64,000 nucleotides of DNA, taken from the NCBI GenBank assembly GCA_903813345.2, contig CAIIXF020000010.1, forward strand, positions 32,890,425 through 32,954,424, read 5' to 3'. The position numbers were made by a program, and so were the translations under genes. The notes beneath the pieces are model-generated. The model was not told where the DNA came from. It did not search any database and worked only from the letters and a program-made list of their open reading frames with translations. This document shows positions 19,918-29,890 of this stretch, one piece after another. How positions within the stretch are numbered: position 1 is the first letter of the stretch; the number at the start of each line of letters is the position of its first letter. Source of the stretch: Owenia fusiformis. Lineage: Eukaryota; Annelida; Polychaeta; Sabellida; Oweniidae.

Positions 19918-20832
19918 TCAAAAGGAAGTACTAGCGTCCAACTTAGAAAATATAACTGCTCCTTTCATGTCAGCAAGAATATGTTCCTTTTTAGGCATAG
20001 GGTAATGCTCACGCTTGATACACTTATTGAGATCCTTGGGATCAATACATATTCTGACACGATTATTGTCCTTAGGCACAACAACCATTGAATTGACCCA
20101 ATCAGTTGGCTTGGTTACCTTCTTGATAACATGCTGTGTCTCCATTTTGTCAAGCTCCTTTTTAACTATACTCTTTAAATGGACTGGGACTCTACGGGGA
20201 TGGTGGATTATTGGGGTTGAGTTATCTTGCAGTACAATTTTGTATGTGAATGGCATGGACTGTGCAGGTAAGGTGTCTGAAAATACATTAGGATATTTAG
20301 CCATGATATCATCTACATGTACATCACTCACAGAATCAGTAGTATTTACAACATAGACTCTCTTGAGTAAACCTAATCTCAAACATGCTGAATCTCCAAG
20401 AATGGAAACTCCCTTATTTACAACAATGAAATGCACTCGATATTTGACCTTTTTGACACAAACATCGCAAGTACATTGACCTCTATGAGATATAACTTGA
20501 CCATTGTAATCTCTTAATGTGATTTTTGAAGGTACAATTTTTGTTTGACATTTCAGACTTTTATAATCATCATATGAAATCAAGTTAGCTTTTGAACCTG
20601 TGTCAAGAGTAAGTGGTAAGATTACATAATTTACAGTAAGTGGAATGATCCACTGTGACTTGTTACCAAAACTCTCAGATTCAGTCTGAGTTGTGTGAAC
20701 TGGCACATTATTTACACTTTGTATGTTGTTGTCAATTGGCATTTCTTGTGTAGCTGATGAATTCTGTCCTGAAATAGAAGAATTGTCAATGTTCAACAGC
20801 GTCTCACTTTGTAGGTTGCCATCTATAGACAT
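19918..20832 (-). pseudogene. Gypsy pol: protease and start of RT
   Basis: From the first Met at 20832 this 304-codon frame has a Thr/Ser/Asn-rich leader, an aspartic protease with LTLDTGSKANLIS (active site DTGS at residues 77-80) and the first RT blocks, including MVVVPKDNNRVRICIDPKDLN and SKLDAS. The frame is already open upstream of the Met except for a TGA at 20857-20859 and continues into the end of gag in the -1 frame relative to gag, so the Met need not be the true start; translation by frameshifting from gag is plausible. The leader contains a 90-bp (30-codon) direct repeat. Confidence 0.9.
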
Positions 20833-20920
20833 GGTTTGTGTAATTGACGAAATCTGTCATGAAATAGAAGGCTTGTCATTGTTCATCAACCTCTCACTAT
20901 GACAAATGCGAGTATTAGGT
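20740..20920 (-). repeat. 90-bp direct repeat at the gag-pol junction
   Basis: The block GAAATAGAAG..TTGTCA.TGTTCA..CTCTCACT starts at 20771 and again at 20861, offset 90 bp, so the repeat keeps the pol frame. One copy has TCC (Gly codon on the minus strand) where the other has TCA (TGA stop). Confidence 0.75.
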
Positions 20921-20921
20921 A

Positions 20922-22130
20922 TCACTTTGCCTGAAATAGAGTGCTGTTTGTGGTATGATAACCACGGCTCACGCAGCACTGATAAGTCCGAAATCTTGCG
21001 TCTCGCAGGATGCGTCTCAGATGTATTACTGGTGCGTGCAGGTAATGCATTATATCACCTAGTGGCTGGCTGATATCCTGTGTCTTAAGGATTGATGTAT
21101 CAGATATAGGTGCGTCAATATGATTATCCATAGGATTCATGTATAAGTCTGATTCACAACATACTGGTAGACTAGCATTGTCTGTACTGTCAGTATTCGT
21201 GATAGCGTCTGTGATTGTGGGAGTATCGACAATGCCTACGAATAAAGTACTACATTCATCTGTAGAACCTGAATCGTATTCACGGTCTGTACTTTCTGAG
21301 TCAGTCTTTTTATTAATGACCCTGACGTGACGTTTCTGGACCTTCTTACTAGACTTTCTATCATATTTCCTCGAACGATTTTTGCATACTTTTGCGGAAT
21401 GATTTTTCCTGCCACAAGCTGCACATTTGCGTCCATATGCAGGACATTTCTTGGGTTTATGACATGTTCCACACCAATGGCAATTGTTTATTATCTTAGG
21501 CTGTGTCTCAGTATGAGACTTACATGCACTTTTCACCACACTTACAGTAGAGTGTTCATGTTTAAACGTCTTCATCTGGAGCTTTGTCTGCTCCGCCGAA
21601 ATACACATCTTAATGGCTTTCGATAAATCCAATTCTTCTGTGCGGAGAAGTCGTTCTCTTAAATTATCGTCACTCACACCCAGTACTATTTGATCTCGTA
21701 ATATACTGTCTGACAATTCTTGATAGTTACATGTCACGATTTTGAGCCTTAGATCTGCCAAATATTCCTCAAAGGTTTCCTCATTTGACATTGTTCTGAT
21801 ACGGAAAACATATCTTTCATAAGTTTCATTTTTCCTTGGCGTACAATAGTCTTTTAATTTCTGAACAACATCTTTATACTTGGATTTGTCATTACCTTCT
21901 GTAGGGTTGCCATCTGCATCCATAACCCATTTGAAATGTTTATATCTCTGGATTGCCGCACTTCCTGCTGTCATTAGAAGTAATCCGATTTTTCTTGAAT
22001 CAGGCATATCTCCTCCAATGGCACATAAATATATTTCAAATTCGGAAATGAAATTTTCCAAGTTTTGAGAAATCCGAGTGTCAAAATCCAACTTTTCCGG
22101 TCGAGGAATGAAGTCTGCTGAAGTCGCCAT
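20922..22130 (-). CDS. gag: Gypsy gag polyprotein with two zinc knuckles
   Basis: A 402-residue open frame. Residues 1-185 look like a helical capsid domain with FDTRISQNLENFISEFEIYL, Y..V...LK.YC.PR and YERY.F..R....E.F.E.LADLR, the usual retrotransposon gag signature. Two zinc knuckles follow: C217-X2-C-X3-H-X4-C229 and C236-X2-C-X4-H-X4-C249, then a Lys/Arg-rich nucleic-acid-binding stretch (about 250-275) and an acidic, Ser/Thr-rich tail. The protein would form particles and package RNA. Start ATG at 22130 lies about 95 bp inside the 5' LTR edge. Pol follows in the -1 frame and the two overlap. Confidence 0.92.
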   Translation of the reverse strand: MATSADFIPRPEKLDFDTRISQNLENFISEFEIYLCAIGGDMPDSRKIGLLLMTAGSAAIQRYKHFKWVMDADGNPTEGNDKSKYKDVVQKLKDYCTPRKNETYERYVFRIRTMSNEETFEEYLADLRLKIVTCNYQELSDSILRDQIVLGVSDDNLRERLLRTEELDLSKAIKMCISAEQTKLQMKTFKHEHSTVSVVKSACKSHTETQPKIINNCHWCGTCHKPKKCPAYGRKCAACGRKNHSAKVCKNRSRKYDRKSSKKVQKRHVRVINKKTDSESTDREYDSGSTDECSTLFVGIVDTPTITDAITNTDSTDNASLPVCCESDLYMNPMDNHIDAPISDTSILKTQDISQPLGDIMHYLHAPVIHLRRILRDARFRTYQCCVSRGYHTTNSTLFQAK

Positions 22131-22225
22131 ATCTAATCAGTATGTCAAACTGTAGAGAATAATACACTGTATACAGATAATATATCCTTTTTTGCGTGAT
22201 AATGTTCTTTTCACCCGCAGTACCA
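22131..22225 (-). promoter_or_regulatory. Gypsy leader with primer binding site
   Basis: On the minus strand the first bases after the 5' LTR are TGGTACTGCGGG (22214-22225). A PBS starting with TGG directly at the LTR edge is the rule for tRNA-primed LTR elements. I cannot name the tRNA from sequence memory. Confidence 0.6.
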
Positions 22226-22382
22226 TGTAATAGTTGGACAAATAAATCAAATATAAAGCACGAGGCTTGAAGTATCCCACAATGCCGTTTTATTATGACA
22301 ACTTCCGGAACTTCCGGTTGTGACAAAACACAATATCACAATCACAATCAAAGTGTATGACATAGTTATACATATTGTGTCA
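22226..22382 (-). repeat. 5' LTR of the gypsy element (157 bp)
   Basis: Same length as the 3' LTR and about 97% identical by eye. Ends TGTGTCA on the plus strand, followed at once by the target duplication ATAAG (22383-22387). It should contain the promoter; no clear TATA box could be singled out. Confidence 0.95.
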
Positions 22383-22387
22383 ATAAG

Positions 22388-23090
22388 GACCTTCTTGGGT
22401 GTCAGTAAAAAATGCCCTATCAGCTTTTTAGAAGGCGAGTGTGGATGGACCCCAAATTATATAAGACATTATATAGAAGGTATTCGATTATTGTATAGAT
22501 TAGTTGTTAATTGTGAAGAGGCCAATATGGCAAAGAAAGCATTTAGATGGGATTTAAGCTTAGCCAAATTAAAATGTGATTTTACCTGGAACGAAGAAAT
22601 TCAGAGCATATGTAAAAGTGTTGACATGCTGAATATGTATGATGATATTAAAAAATGTAAAGATTTTAAAAAATTTGTGAATCGAATGAAAGGAAAATTA
22701 ATGAAATTACATGAAATTCAATGGTTGGAGACAATTAGGGAAAAAAGAAAATTGACTTTTTATAAGAGCTTTAAATTATCTTTTCAAAGGTCTGAATATT
22801 TATTTTGTAATTAATTGAGTAGAAAACAAAGATCTGTTTTAGCTAAATTTCGATCTGGCACTTTACCTTTAGAGATTGAAACGGGTAGGTGGCAGAATAT
22901 ACCAAGTAAAGAGAGATATTGTAGGCAATGTAAGAATGAAAGAGGTGATGAGTTTCATTTTTTATTCAAGTGTAAAGTTAATCATAAATTAAGAGAGGAA
23001 ATGTTTTGTAAAGTAAAAGGTATATATGATCTATTTGAGTCTTGTGATAATGAAAAGAAAACAATGTACTTATTGAATTCTACATGATTC
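22388..23090 (+). pseudogene. LINE ORF2 C-terminal part after the gypsy insertion
   Basis: Starts with RTFLGVSKKCP, which joins in frame to NAI before the insertion when the LTR element and one ATAAG are removed. It runs through helical C-terminal sequence with one in-frame TAA at 22812-22814 and ends at 23085-23087. The C-terminal motif YCRQCKNERGDEFHFLFKC has the C-X2-C...H-X4-C pattern seen in the LINE at 2159-3229. Confidence 0.9.
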
Positions 23091-23265
23091 TGTAAATATG
23101 TTTCAATTTTTTTGCTTTTGCCTTTGGAGGCTAAAGATAGACTAAAGTAAGTGTTAATTCTGACTTATCCGCTTATAATATGATTGTAATTGTGTCTCAT
23201 AAGCCTTTGGAGGCTGGCCATATAATTACTGGTGACACTGTAATAAATAAATAAAATAAAATATA
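23091..23265 (+). other. LINE 3' UTR and tail
   Basis: About 175 bp after the ORF2 stop. The block GCCTTTGGAGGCT occurs twice (near 23130 and 23203), and the element ends with TAATAAATAAATAAAATAAAAT, a short A-rich tandem tail of the sort seen in CR1-like elements rather than a long poly(A). Confidence 0.75.
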
Positions 23266-23351
23266 AGGTAATAAATTCCCTATATTCAAGTGGATTTTGG
23301 TCACGAAACGTTAAGAAATGCTAGATATAGTAACAGTTCAAACAAAGCGTG

Positions 23352-24085
23352 TCCCCGTCTGTTTTGATTCTTCTACCGGGAAACCAATGGGGTCTTCTAA
23401 TCTGCATAATCGGGGCACCTTATATCGCGCTATAGAGCTGGGTAACTGGTAACCAGAAAACACAATCGCCACTTCAAGTACATTTCACTGTTTTTTCTTG
23501 CGCTTTTTTCTTAGCTCTCATTTATGTATTATACGTTTAGTCAATCAATTTTGTAGCTGACGATTTGAACGGATTGCAATGAAATGACCTTTATGCGGTC
23601 TGGCTACGTACGGCCTGTTGATTTCTACGGGGAAAACAAATATTGGAACTCCGAGTTATAAAATCTACGGCTTCCCTTCACTGATATAATTGATCTGCGG
23701 TCTTCTTACGGCCGCTGTGCGACAAATGTGACTGGGGAGTAAATTGATCTGCGGTTGACGTAGACAAGTTAAGTATTGAGATTCCATGTATGGTGATAAG
23801 ACCTGATACGTTTCAATTTATTTTAGTATTCCCACGATTTGTTATGGGGTAATGACCATCGATGAATTTATTCGTAATTATGATGGCTTGTTTTTAGTCG
23901 ACACCACAGTCGTGTTACAGCACTTGTACTTCCAGTTCACTGGTGATCCACTCGATAACGCTTGTTACCGAAATGATTCGTTTTGGTAACAAAATGTCGG
24001 AACATCGAAGGTACGATTTTTCTCTTTTCCTTATTTCACACGCTGTAGGCAGAATTCCCACGACATTTTTAACACAAACGTGTTT
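23352..24085. repeat. Dispersed segment D, 5' part, copy A
   Basis: Almost identical to 42241-42990: shared landmarks are TTTTGATTCTTCTACCGGGA, TATAGAGCTGGGTAACTGGT, ACGTACGGCCTGTTGATTTC, ACGGCCGCTGTGCGACAAAT and AACAAAATGTCGGAACATCG. The right 140 bp also recur in inverted form within 31786-31923 and 43210-43354. No coding frame survives. It continues directly into the tandem-repeat part at 24090. Confidence 0.9.
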
Positions 24086-24179
24086 ATAGTGTTTATGATG
24101 AGGAAGATATTATTTGGGAAGAGGTATTGTATGTCAATTGTCCATAGTAATTATTAGTATTGAAGATATGCTTTAATAT

Positions 24180-24780
24180 ATGTGCATAATAATAGCTTAT
24201 AAAGCATCGAACATGTGATTGACTGGTAGATAAATGAAATAAACAGAGTTTGGCATGGTAATTGAGTGGAATTAGCTTGTGAAACACGAGGAGGCGATTG
24301 ACATCTTGTAGATAAATGAAATAAACAGAGTTTGGAATGACGTTTGAGTGAAATTAGCTTATGAGCATGAAGAGCGGTTGACAACCGTATCTTAATAGTA
24401 CGAAATAAACTGGGTTTGGCATGACAATTGAGTGGAGCTAGCTTGTAAAATATAAAGAAGCGATTGAAAAATGTGTAGATAAAACGAAATAAACAGAGTT
24501 TGACATGACAATTGGGTGTAATTAGCCTGTGAAACATAAAGAGGCGATTGACAACTTGTAGATAAATGAAATAAACAGAGTTGGACATGACACTTGAGTG
24601 GTAGCTCATGAAACATGAAGAGCGGTTGAAAACTGTACGAAATAAACTGAGTTTGGTATGACAATCGAGTGGAGCTAAAGTAACTTGTAAAGCATGAACA
24701 TGCGATTGAAAAATTGTAGATAATACGAAATTAACAGAGTTTGGCATGCCAATTGGGTGGAATTAGCTTGTGAAACATTA
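24180..24780. repeat. Approximately 80-bp tandem array, family T
   Basis: Units read GAAATAAACAGAGTTTGGCA, TGACAATTGAGTGGAATTAG, CTTGTGAAACATGAAGAGGC, GATTGACAACTTGTAGATAA. Their lengths vary around 75-85 bp. Minus-strand reading frames of up to about 200 codons run through the array, but they only reflect the repeated unit. The same array occurs at 48170-48820 and 48950-49760. Confidence 0.9.
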
Positions 24781-26035
24781 AGAGACAATTAACATATCAA
24801 TAGAATCGGATTATTGGTCATAACTGTTTATACAAGCTATGGGAATTACAACAAAGAAACTTGATTATATATTTCTTATATTTCAGATAGGATCGGGCCA
24901 AGATACTGCATATCATGAGAAAGAATGAGTCAATGTAGAGACAAACGTGTTGACATCTTCTGCGATGTGCATGTTATGTGATGTTAGATATGGTATAATT
25001 GCACCGCATATTGCTCCACTTGAACACAAAACTGTGACAGTCACATCTTGTCAAAGGAGAATATTGTCTATCATATCTAACTATCTATCAATGTGAGGCA
25101 AGCCAAGAACTACATTCTAAAATGAACGCCATGTTGATATTCTACATGTTCTGGGTGAAGGTGAAAATCAACAACTCATACGCAAAGCTTGCCACTTTAT
25201 TTACTGGAGTAACTGGTACCAGTGTGGTAAACATAATAGTAAATGCTGTAATGGACACTGAAATCAACATGATGAAAGTTCCACAAGACTTATAATCAAG
25301 CTGTATTCATATTTTTGATTTTGTCCTTCCCATGAACTTTAGGTCTCTTCGGACTAGTCAAAAAACATGAATAATGGGCTCTGGAAGATGAACATGTCTC
25401 ACAATTTTTCCAATGTACAACAATCCCATCACATTGACCATACATAGGGAATGACCTTAAACTGTTATGTGAATTCAGTGCAGGTAATACGTACAGCGAT
25501 ACGCTGATTGGTCAAAATCTACAAACAAAATGACGGCCTTAACTTTTTCGAAATACGCTTCGAATAATATTTTGTTCATTTCTGACGTGTTAACCAATAT
25601 CATAGCTTTTTATCTCACATCAAAATGAAGATAGGTGTACGGAATATGCCTACATCAATTAAAACATTGTACCAGAGTGTAGATTTGGAAAATTGCCGGT
25701 GAAAATTCGAACAAACGAAGTTGGTAAGCAGGGGACGTAATAATGTCTCTCTGAAGCTCTGGGGCTTTTAAACTCTTATGCTGCTAATAACATTGTTCTT
25801 GAAAACATCATTATATGAATTAGATGCCTAAAATGTACTTTGTGTAATGTAATTTGTAAAATGTACAAAAACGTAACTGTAAAACGTACTACATTTTTGC
25901 AGTTATCAGTTTTGTTACTTGCAACGTGGACCTGTGTTCAGATCACAGAATATGCCCCATAAAATCAGAGCATGTTTCAGGTGAAACAGAAAGATGCATG
26001 TTATGAGTATCGGGATGTTAGTGGCTATTGCAATA

Positions 26036-26166
26036 GGCCGTGTGGGCTCACCAATTCGGAATATCCTGCTTTAAAACTATTTGATTAGCCCACCATATGT
26101 CCATTTCGAACCCTGTCATCTGCCAAAAAGTATCCATACTGTCGCGAGCGGTGAGCCCACACGGCC
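26036..26166. mobile_element. 131-bp MITE with GGCCGTGTGGGCTCACC ends, copy A
   Basis: Terminal inverted repeats GGCCGTGTGGGCTCACC and its exact complement close the element, which is flanked by TA on both sides (26034-26035, 26167-26168). TA duplications point to the Tc1/mariner superfamily. It lies inside segment D and is carried along in the second copy. Confidence 0.8.
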
Positions 26167-26250
26167 TAATGTAACAGCTCCATCAAATGTAGTAGGATTG
26201 ATTTTAATAAAAGAAATTATATTGCATAAACGTGAATGTGCATCGTGTTT

Positions 26251-26540
26251 CTAGTCCTATATTCCATAAGTAAGCTTTAAGAGAACGTCTTCTTTTAGAC
26301 GGAATTCATAGACATATACCATTATATACGTATATGTACTATTTACAAGAGATGAACAATCTGTAGTTATTCGTTAATTCGTTATCCCGATCGAAATGAT
26401 TAACTTATCAAATATTCAACATTTCCCTGAATAACAAAATCGACCATTATACAACTAATATATCAGAGTATTACGTACTTGAAAACGTTAATATCCATCA
26501 TTGTATTGATATGCTTTTGTTGCGCAAATATTGTTTCACT
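26251..26540. other. Unassigned sequence
   Basis: AT-rich sequence with no recognisable feature, just after segment D. Confidence 0.4.
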
Positions 26541-26868
26541 ATTTCTCACCTTAATAACTTCCAAAATATGGAGCATATGTATCTCAATATGTGCTCAAAA
26601 TGGAGTATGTACTCTTGCTTTGTCATAATATTACTAATAAGAAGTAGAAAAATGATTGTACATTTTAAAAAATATTAATTCTCATTTTGGCTTCTGACGT
26701 TCCAGGGGTGACCATATCTCACCTTAATAACTTCCAAAATATGGAGCATTTTTATTTCAAATGTGCTCAAAATGGTGTATGTACTCTTGATTTGTCATAA
26801 TATTACTAATAAGAAGTAGAAAAATGATTGTACAATTTAAAATTATTAATTCTCATTCTCACTATTTC
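26541..26868. repeat. Direct repeat of about 150 bp
   Basis: The block TCTCACCTTAATAACTTCCA ... TTTAAAA(T)TATTAATTCTCATT occurs at 26545-26695 and again at 26718-26865, separated by a short unique spacer (GGCTTCTGACGTTCCAGGGG). Confidence 0.85.
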
Positions 26869-27500
26869 ATAAACGCCTGAGATCATATGAACTGTGGGTA
26901 GTTTTGAATAGATAAAGCCTGATATGTTCGTAAAATGCCGCAATTTCAATTAGGAAGGATTCGTTGGACATTCGTTCTGCCAGTCTACGGGTTCCCTTTT
27001 CCATTAATTCCCCGCTTGGAATTTTGGAGTTTTGCTCGAAACTAATTAAAAGGCCGTCCATCATAGCGGAACCTTAAACGAATTATTTTATTATTTCATA
27101 CAAATAATTCTCAGTTTACTTTGTGATGGTGTTCAGGTGTGTTTTATAATCATGTTTCTGTAGCACTGCTAATTATTATATACTTTACTTGTAAAATCCT
27201 TGTATTACAAAATTATATGATTGTTCCGTTGCTTCAATCTATGGCATTATGGTAACAATTTTCAGTTACATATTCATTAAACAAGAAATATTGCAGACCA
27301 AATCATTTTGTTACATATTTATATAATGAAAATGGTTAAGAAACATAAATGACCGTCAATAACCTAGGAAAATGAAATAAATGAATAATGTAAGTTGTCC
27401 TGAATGGCTTATCACGCCTTGCAAGTGATCTTTTCCGTGGCACTGGAGTTGTTACATTATACTACGGATTATAACTGATTATTTCGGAATTGGTCATTTA
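26869..27500. other. Unassigned sequence up to the gap
   Basis: A 65-codon minus-strand frame (26867-27064) shows no family resemblance. Otherwise AT-rich, with no repeat recognised. Confidence 0.4.
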
Positions 27501-28000
27501 NNNNNNNNNNNNNNNNNNNNNNNNNNNNNNNNNNNNNNNNNNNNNNNNNNNNNNNNNNNNNNNNNNNNNNNNNNNNNNNNNNNNNNNNNNNNNNNNNNNN
27601 NNNNNNNNNNNNNNNNNNNNNNNNNNNNNNNNNNNNNNNNNNNNNNNNNNNNNNNNNNNNNNNNNNNNNNNNNNNNNNNNNNNNNNNNNNNNNNNNNNNN
27701 NNNNNNNNNNNNNNNNNNNNNNNNNNNNNNNNNNNNNNNNNNNNNNNNNNNNNNNNNNNNNNNNNNNNNNNNNNNNNNNNNNNNNNNNNNNNNNNNNNNN
27801 NNNNNNNNNNNNNNNNNNNNNNNNNNNNNNNNNNNNNNNNNNNNNNNNNNNNNNNNNNNNNNNNNNNNNNNNNNNNNNNNNNNNNNNNNNNNNNNNNNNN
27901 NNNNNNNNNNNNNNNNNNNNNNNNNNNNNNNNNNNNNNNNNNNNNNNNNNNNNNNNNNNNNNNNNNNNNNNNNNNNNNNNNNNNNNNNNNNNNNNNNNNN
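27501..28000. other. Assembly gap of 500 N
   Basis: Exactly 500 N. With the gap at 12001-12500 it frames a contig of exactly 15,000 bp. Confidence 1.
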
Positions 28001-28079
28001 CAAATCTGACTTTAGATTTGACATTTGACCTTCAATGACCTTCTCAAGGTCAAAAAGGTCTTTTTTCAACTTGCTTCAC
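28001..28079. repeat. Left flank: part of a TGACCTT tandem repeat unit
   Basis: Matches the unit repeated at 39043-40080: AAATCTGACTTTAGATTTGA, CATTTGACCTTCAATGACCT, TCTCAAGGTCAAAAAGGTC, then CAACTTGCTTCA. The unit is cut after CTTGCTTCA, where the CCCAGC end begins; the missing remainder (ATTGACTAAATTTT) follows directly after 39042. Confidence 0.9.
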
Positions 28080-28199
28080 CCCAGCAAACAGTAACGTCCA
28101 TGTAACGTCACTCATATGTGGTATATAAGTTCACTGGAGACGTTGTATATTTCCGTTATATAAACGTCAAAGCAACGTAAAATTGTGACATTCAGCAAA

Positions 28200-29890
28200 A
28201 CGTCGGTGGATGGTTAAAAAATGACGTTGTAGTAATGTGTTAGTAAAGTTCGAAATTTGTGCTGGTGTGAAAAACGTAACAATGACGTTGAATTTTTACC
28301 AGTTTGGTTCATTTGCAACGTAATATAAACGGTAAAATTTAACGTTGTCGTAACGTTTTTTAAATGTGTAAAATATTTGTAAGTGCAGGAAACATTACAA
28401 AGACGTTGCAGTTCTCACCAAATTGTTTCATTTGCTACGTAATATAAACGGTAAAATTTGACGTTGTCGTAACGTGTTTTAAATGTGAAAGATATTTGTA
28501 AGTGTAGAAAACGTTACAAAGACGTTGTGTTCTCACCAAATTTGGTACATTTGCTACGTAATGTAAACGGTAAAATTTGACGTTGTCGTAACGTGTTTTA
28601 AACGTGAAAGATATTTGTAAGTGTAGAGAACGTTACAAAGACGTTGCACTTCTCACCAAATTGTTTCATTTGCTACGTAATATAAACGGTAAAATTTGAC
28701 GTTGTCGTAACGTGTTTTAAATGTGAAAGATATTTGTAAGTGTAGAAAACGTTACAAAGACGTTGTGTTCTCACCAAATTTGGTACATTTGCTACGTAAT
28801 GTAAACGGTAAAATTTGACGTTGTCGTAACGTGTTTTAAACGTGAAAGATATTTGTAAGTGTAAAAAACGTTACAAAGACGTTGCACTTCTCACCAAATT
28901 GTTTCATTTGCTACGTAATATAAACGGTAAAATTTAACGTTGTCGTAACGTTTTTTAAATGTGTAAAATATTTGTAAGTGCAGGAAACATTACAAAGACG
29001 TTGCAGTTCTCACCAAATTGTTTCATTTGCTACGTAATATAAACGGTAAAATTTGACGTTGTCGTAACGTGTTTTAAATGTGAAAGATATTTGTAAGTGT
29101 AGAAAACGTTACAAAGACGTTGTGTTCTCACCAAATTTGGTACATTTGCTACGTAATGTAAACGGTAAAATTTGACGTTGTCGTAACGTGTTTTAAACGT
29201 GAAAGATATTTGTAAGTGTAGAAAACGTTACAAAGACGTTGCACTTCTCACCAAATTGTTTCATTTGCTACGTAATATAAACGGTAAAATTTGATGTTGT
29301 CGTAACGTGTTCTAAATGTGAAAGATATTTGTAAGTGTAAAAAACGTTACAAAGACGTTGTGTTCTCACCAAATTTGGTACATTTGCTACGTAATGTAAA
29401 CGGTAAAATTTGACGTTGTCGTAACGTGTTTTAAATGTGAAAGATATTTGTAAGTGTAGAAAACGTTACAAAGACGTTGCACTTCTCACCAAATTGTTTC
29501 ATTTGCTACGTAATATAAACGGTAAAATTTGATGTCGTCGTAACGTGTTCTAAATGTGAAAGATATTTGTAAGTGTAAAAAACGTTACAAAGACGTTGCG
29601 TTCTCACCAAATTTGGTACATTTGCTACGTAATGTAAACGGTAAAATTTGACGTTGTCGTAACGTACGTGTTTTAAATGTGAAAGATATTTGTAAGTGTA
29701 GAAAACGTTACAAAGACGTTGCAGTTCTCACCAAATTGTTACATTTGCTACGTAATATAAACAGTAAAATTTGACGTTGTCGTAACGTGTTTTAAATGTG
29801 AAAGATAATTGTAAGTCTAGGAAACGTTACAAAGTCCTTGTTTTCCCACCAAATTGGTTCATTTGCCACGTAGTGAAAATGGCTAATTGT
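28200..29890. repeat. Left subterminal array, 119-bp units
   Basis: The block ACGGTAAAATTT recurs at exact 119-bp steps (28330, 28449, 28568, 28687 ... 29639), about 13 regular units, then decays towards 30240. Two alternating versions (TTGCACTTCTCACCAAATTG and TTGTGTTCTCACCAAATTTG) create a 238-bp dimer. Each unit has several AACGTT, GACGTT or CTACGTAA words. Confidence 0.95.

Larger units (their letters stand above)
16928..22382 (-). mobile_element. Complete Ty3/gypsy LTR retrotransposon nested in the LINE (5,455 bp)
   Basis: Two 157-bp LTRs (TG...CA) bound the element, which is transcribed on the minus strand. The target duplication is ATAAG at 16923-16927 and 22383-22387. Directly inside the 5' LTR the minus strand reads TGGTACTGCGGG, as expected of a primer binding site, and directly inside the 3' LTR there is a purine tract AAAGAAAGGAGGG. 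It encodes gag with two zinc knuckles and pol in the order protease, RT, RNase H, integrase. Gag features and this order fit the Mag-like branch of Ty3/gypsy. Pol has in-frame stops, so this copy is unlikely to be autonomous. Confidence 0.95.
12501..23265 (+). mobile_element. Decayed non-LTR retrotransposon (LINE) split by an LTR element
   Basis: The LINE runs 12501-16927 and resumes at 22388-23265 after the nested gypsy element. In order it has a 5' region, ORF1 with coiled coil and RRM-like domain, an RG-rich tail, an APE-type endonuclease, a reverse transcriptase with internal deletion and frameshifts, a C-terminal C-X2-C/H/C motif, and a 3' UTR ending in a TAATAAATAAATAAAAT-like tail. The 5' end lies at the contig edge and may be incomplete. 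Clade is not certain; a CR1-like group is possible. Confidence 0.9.
24090..26250. repeat. Dispersed segment D, 3' part, copy A
   Basis: Matches 48828-51260 along its whole length, with a different number of internal tandem units. It begins GTTTATGATGAGGAAGATAT and ends GTGCATCGTGTTTCTAG in both copies. Inside are an approximately 80-bp tandem array (24180-24780) and a 131-bp MITE (26036-26166). No protein is recognised, so it could be a large non-autonomous element or a segmental duplication. Confidence 0.9.

Noticed and set aside
24154-24747. Minus-strand frame of about 197 codons with repeated Phe/His/Cys-rich words (also 49128-49733)
   Set aside because: It follows the roughly 80-bp tandem unit; the apparent protein repeats are the DNA repeats read through, unit lengths vary and there is no known domain.
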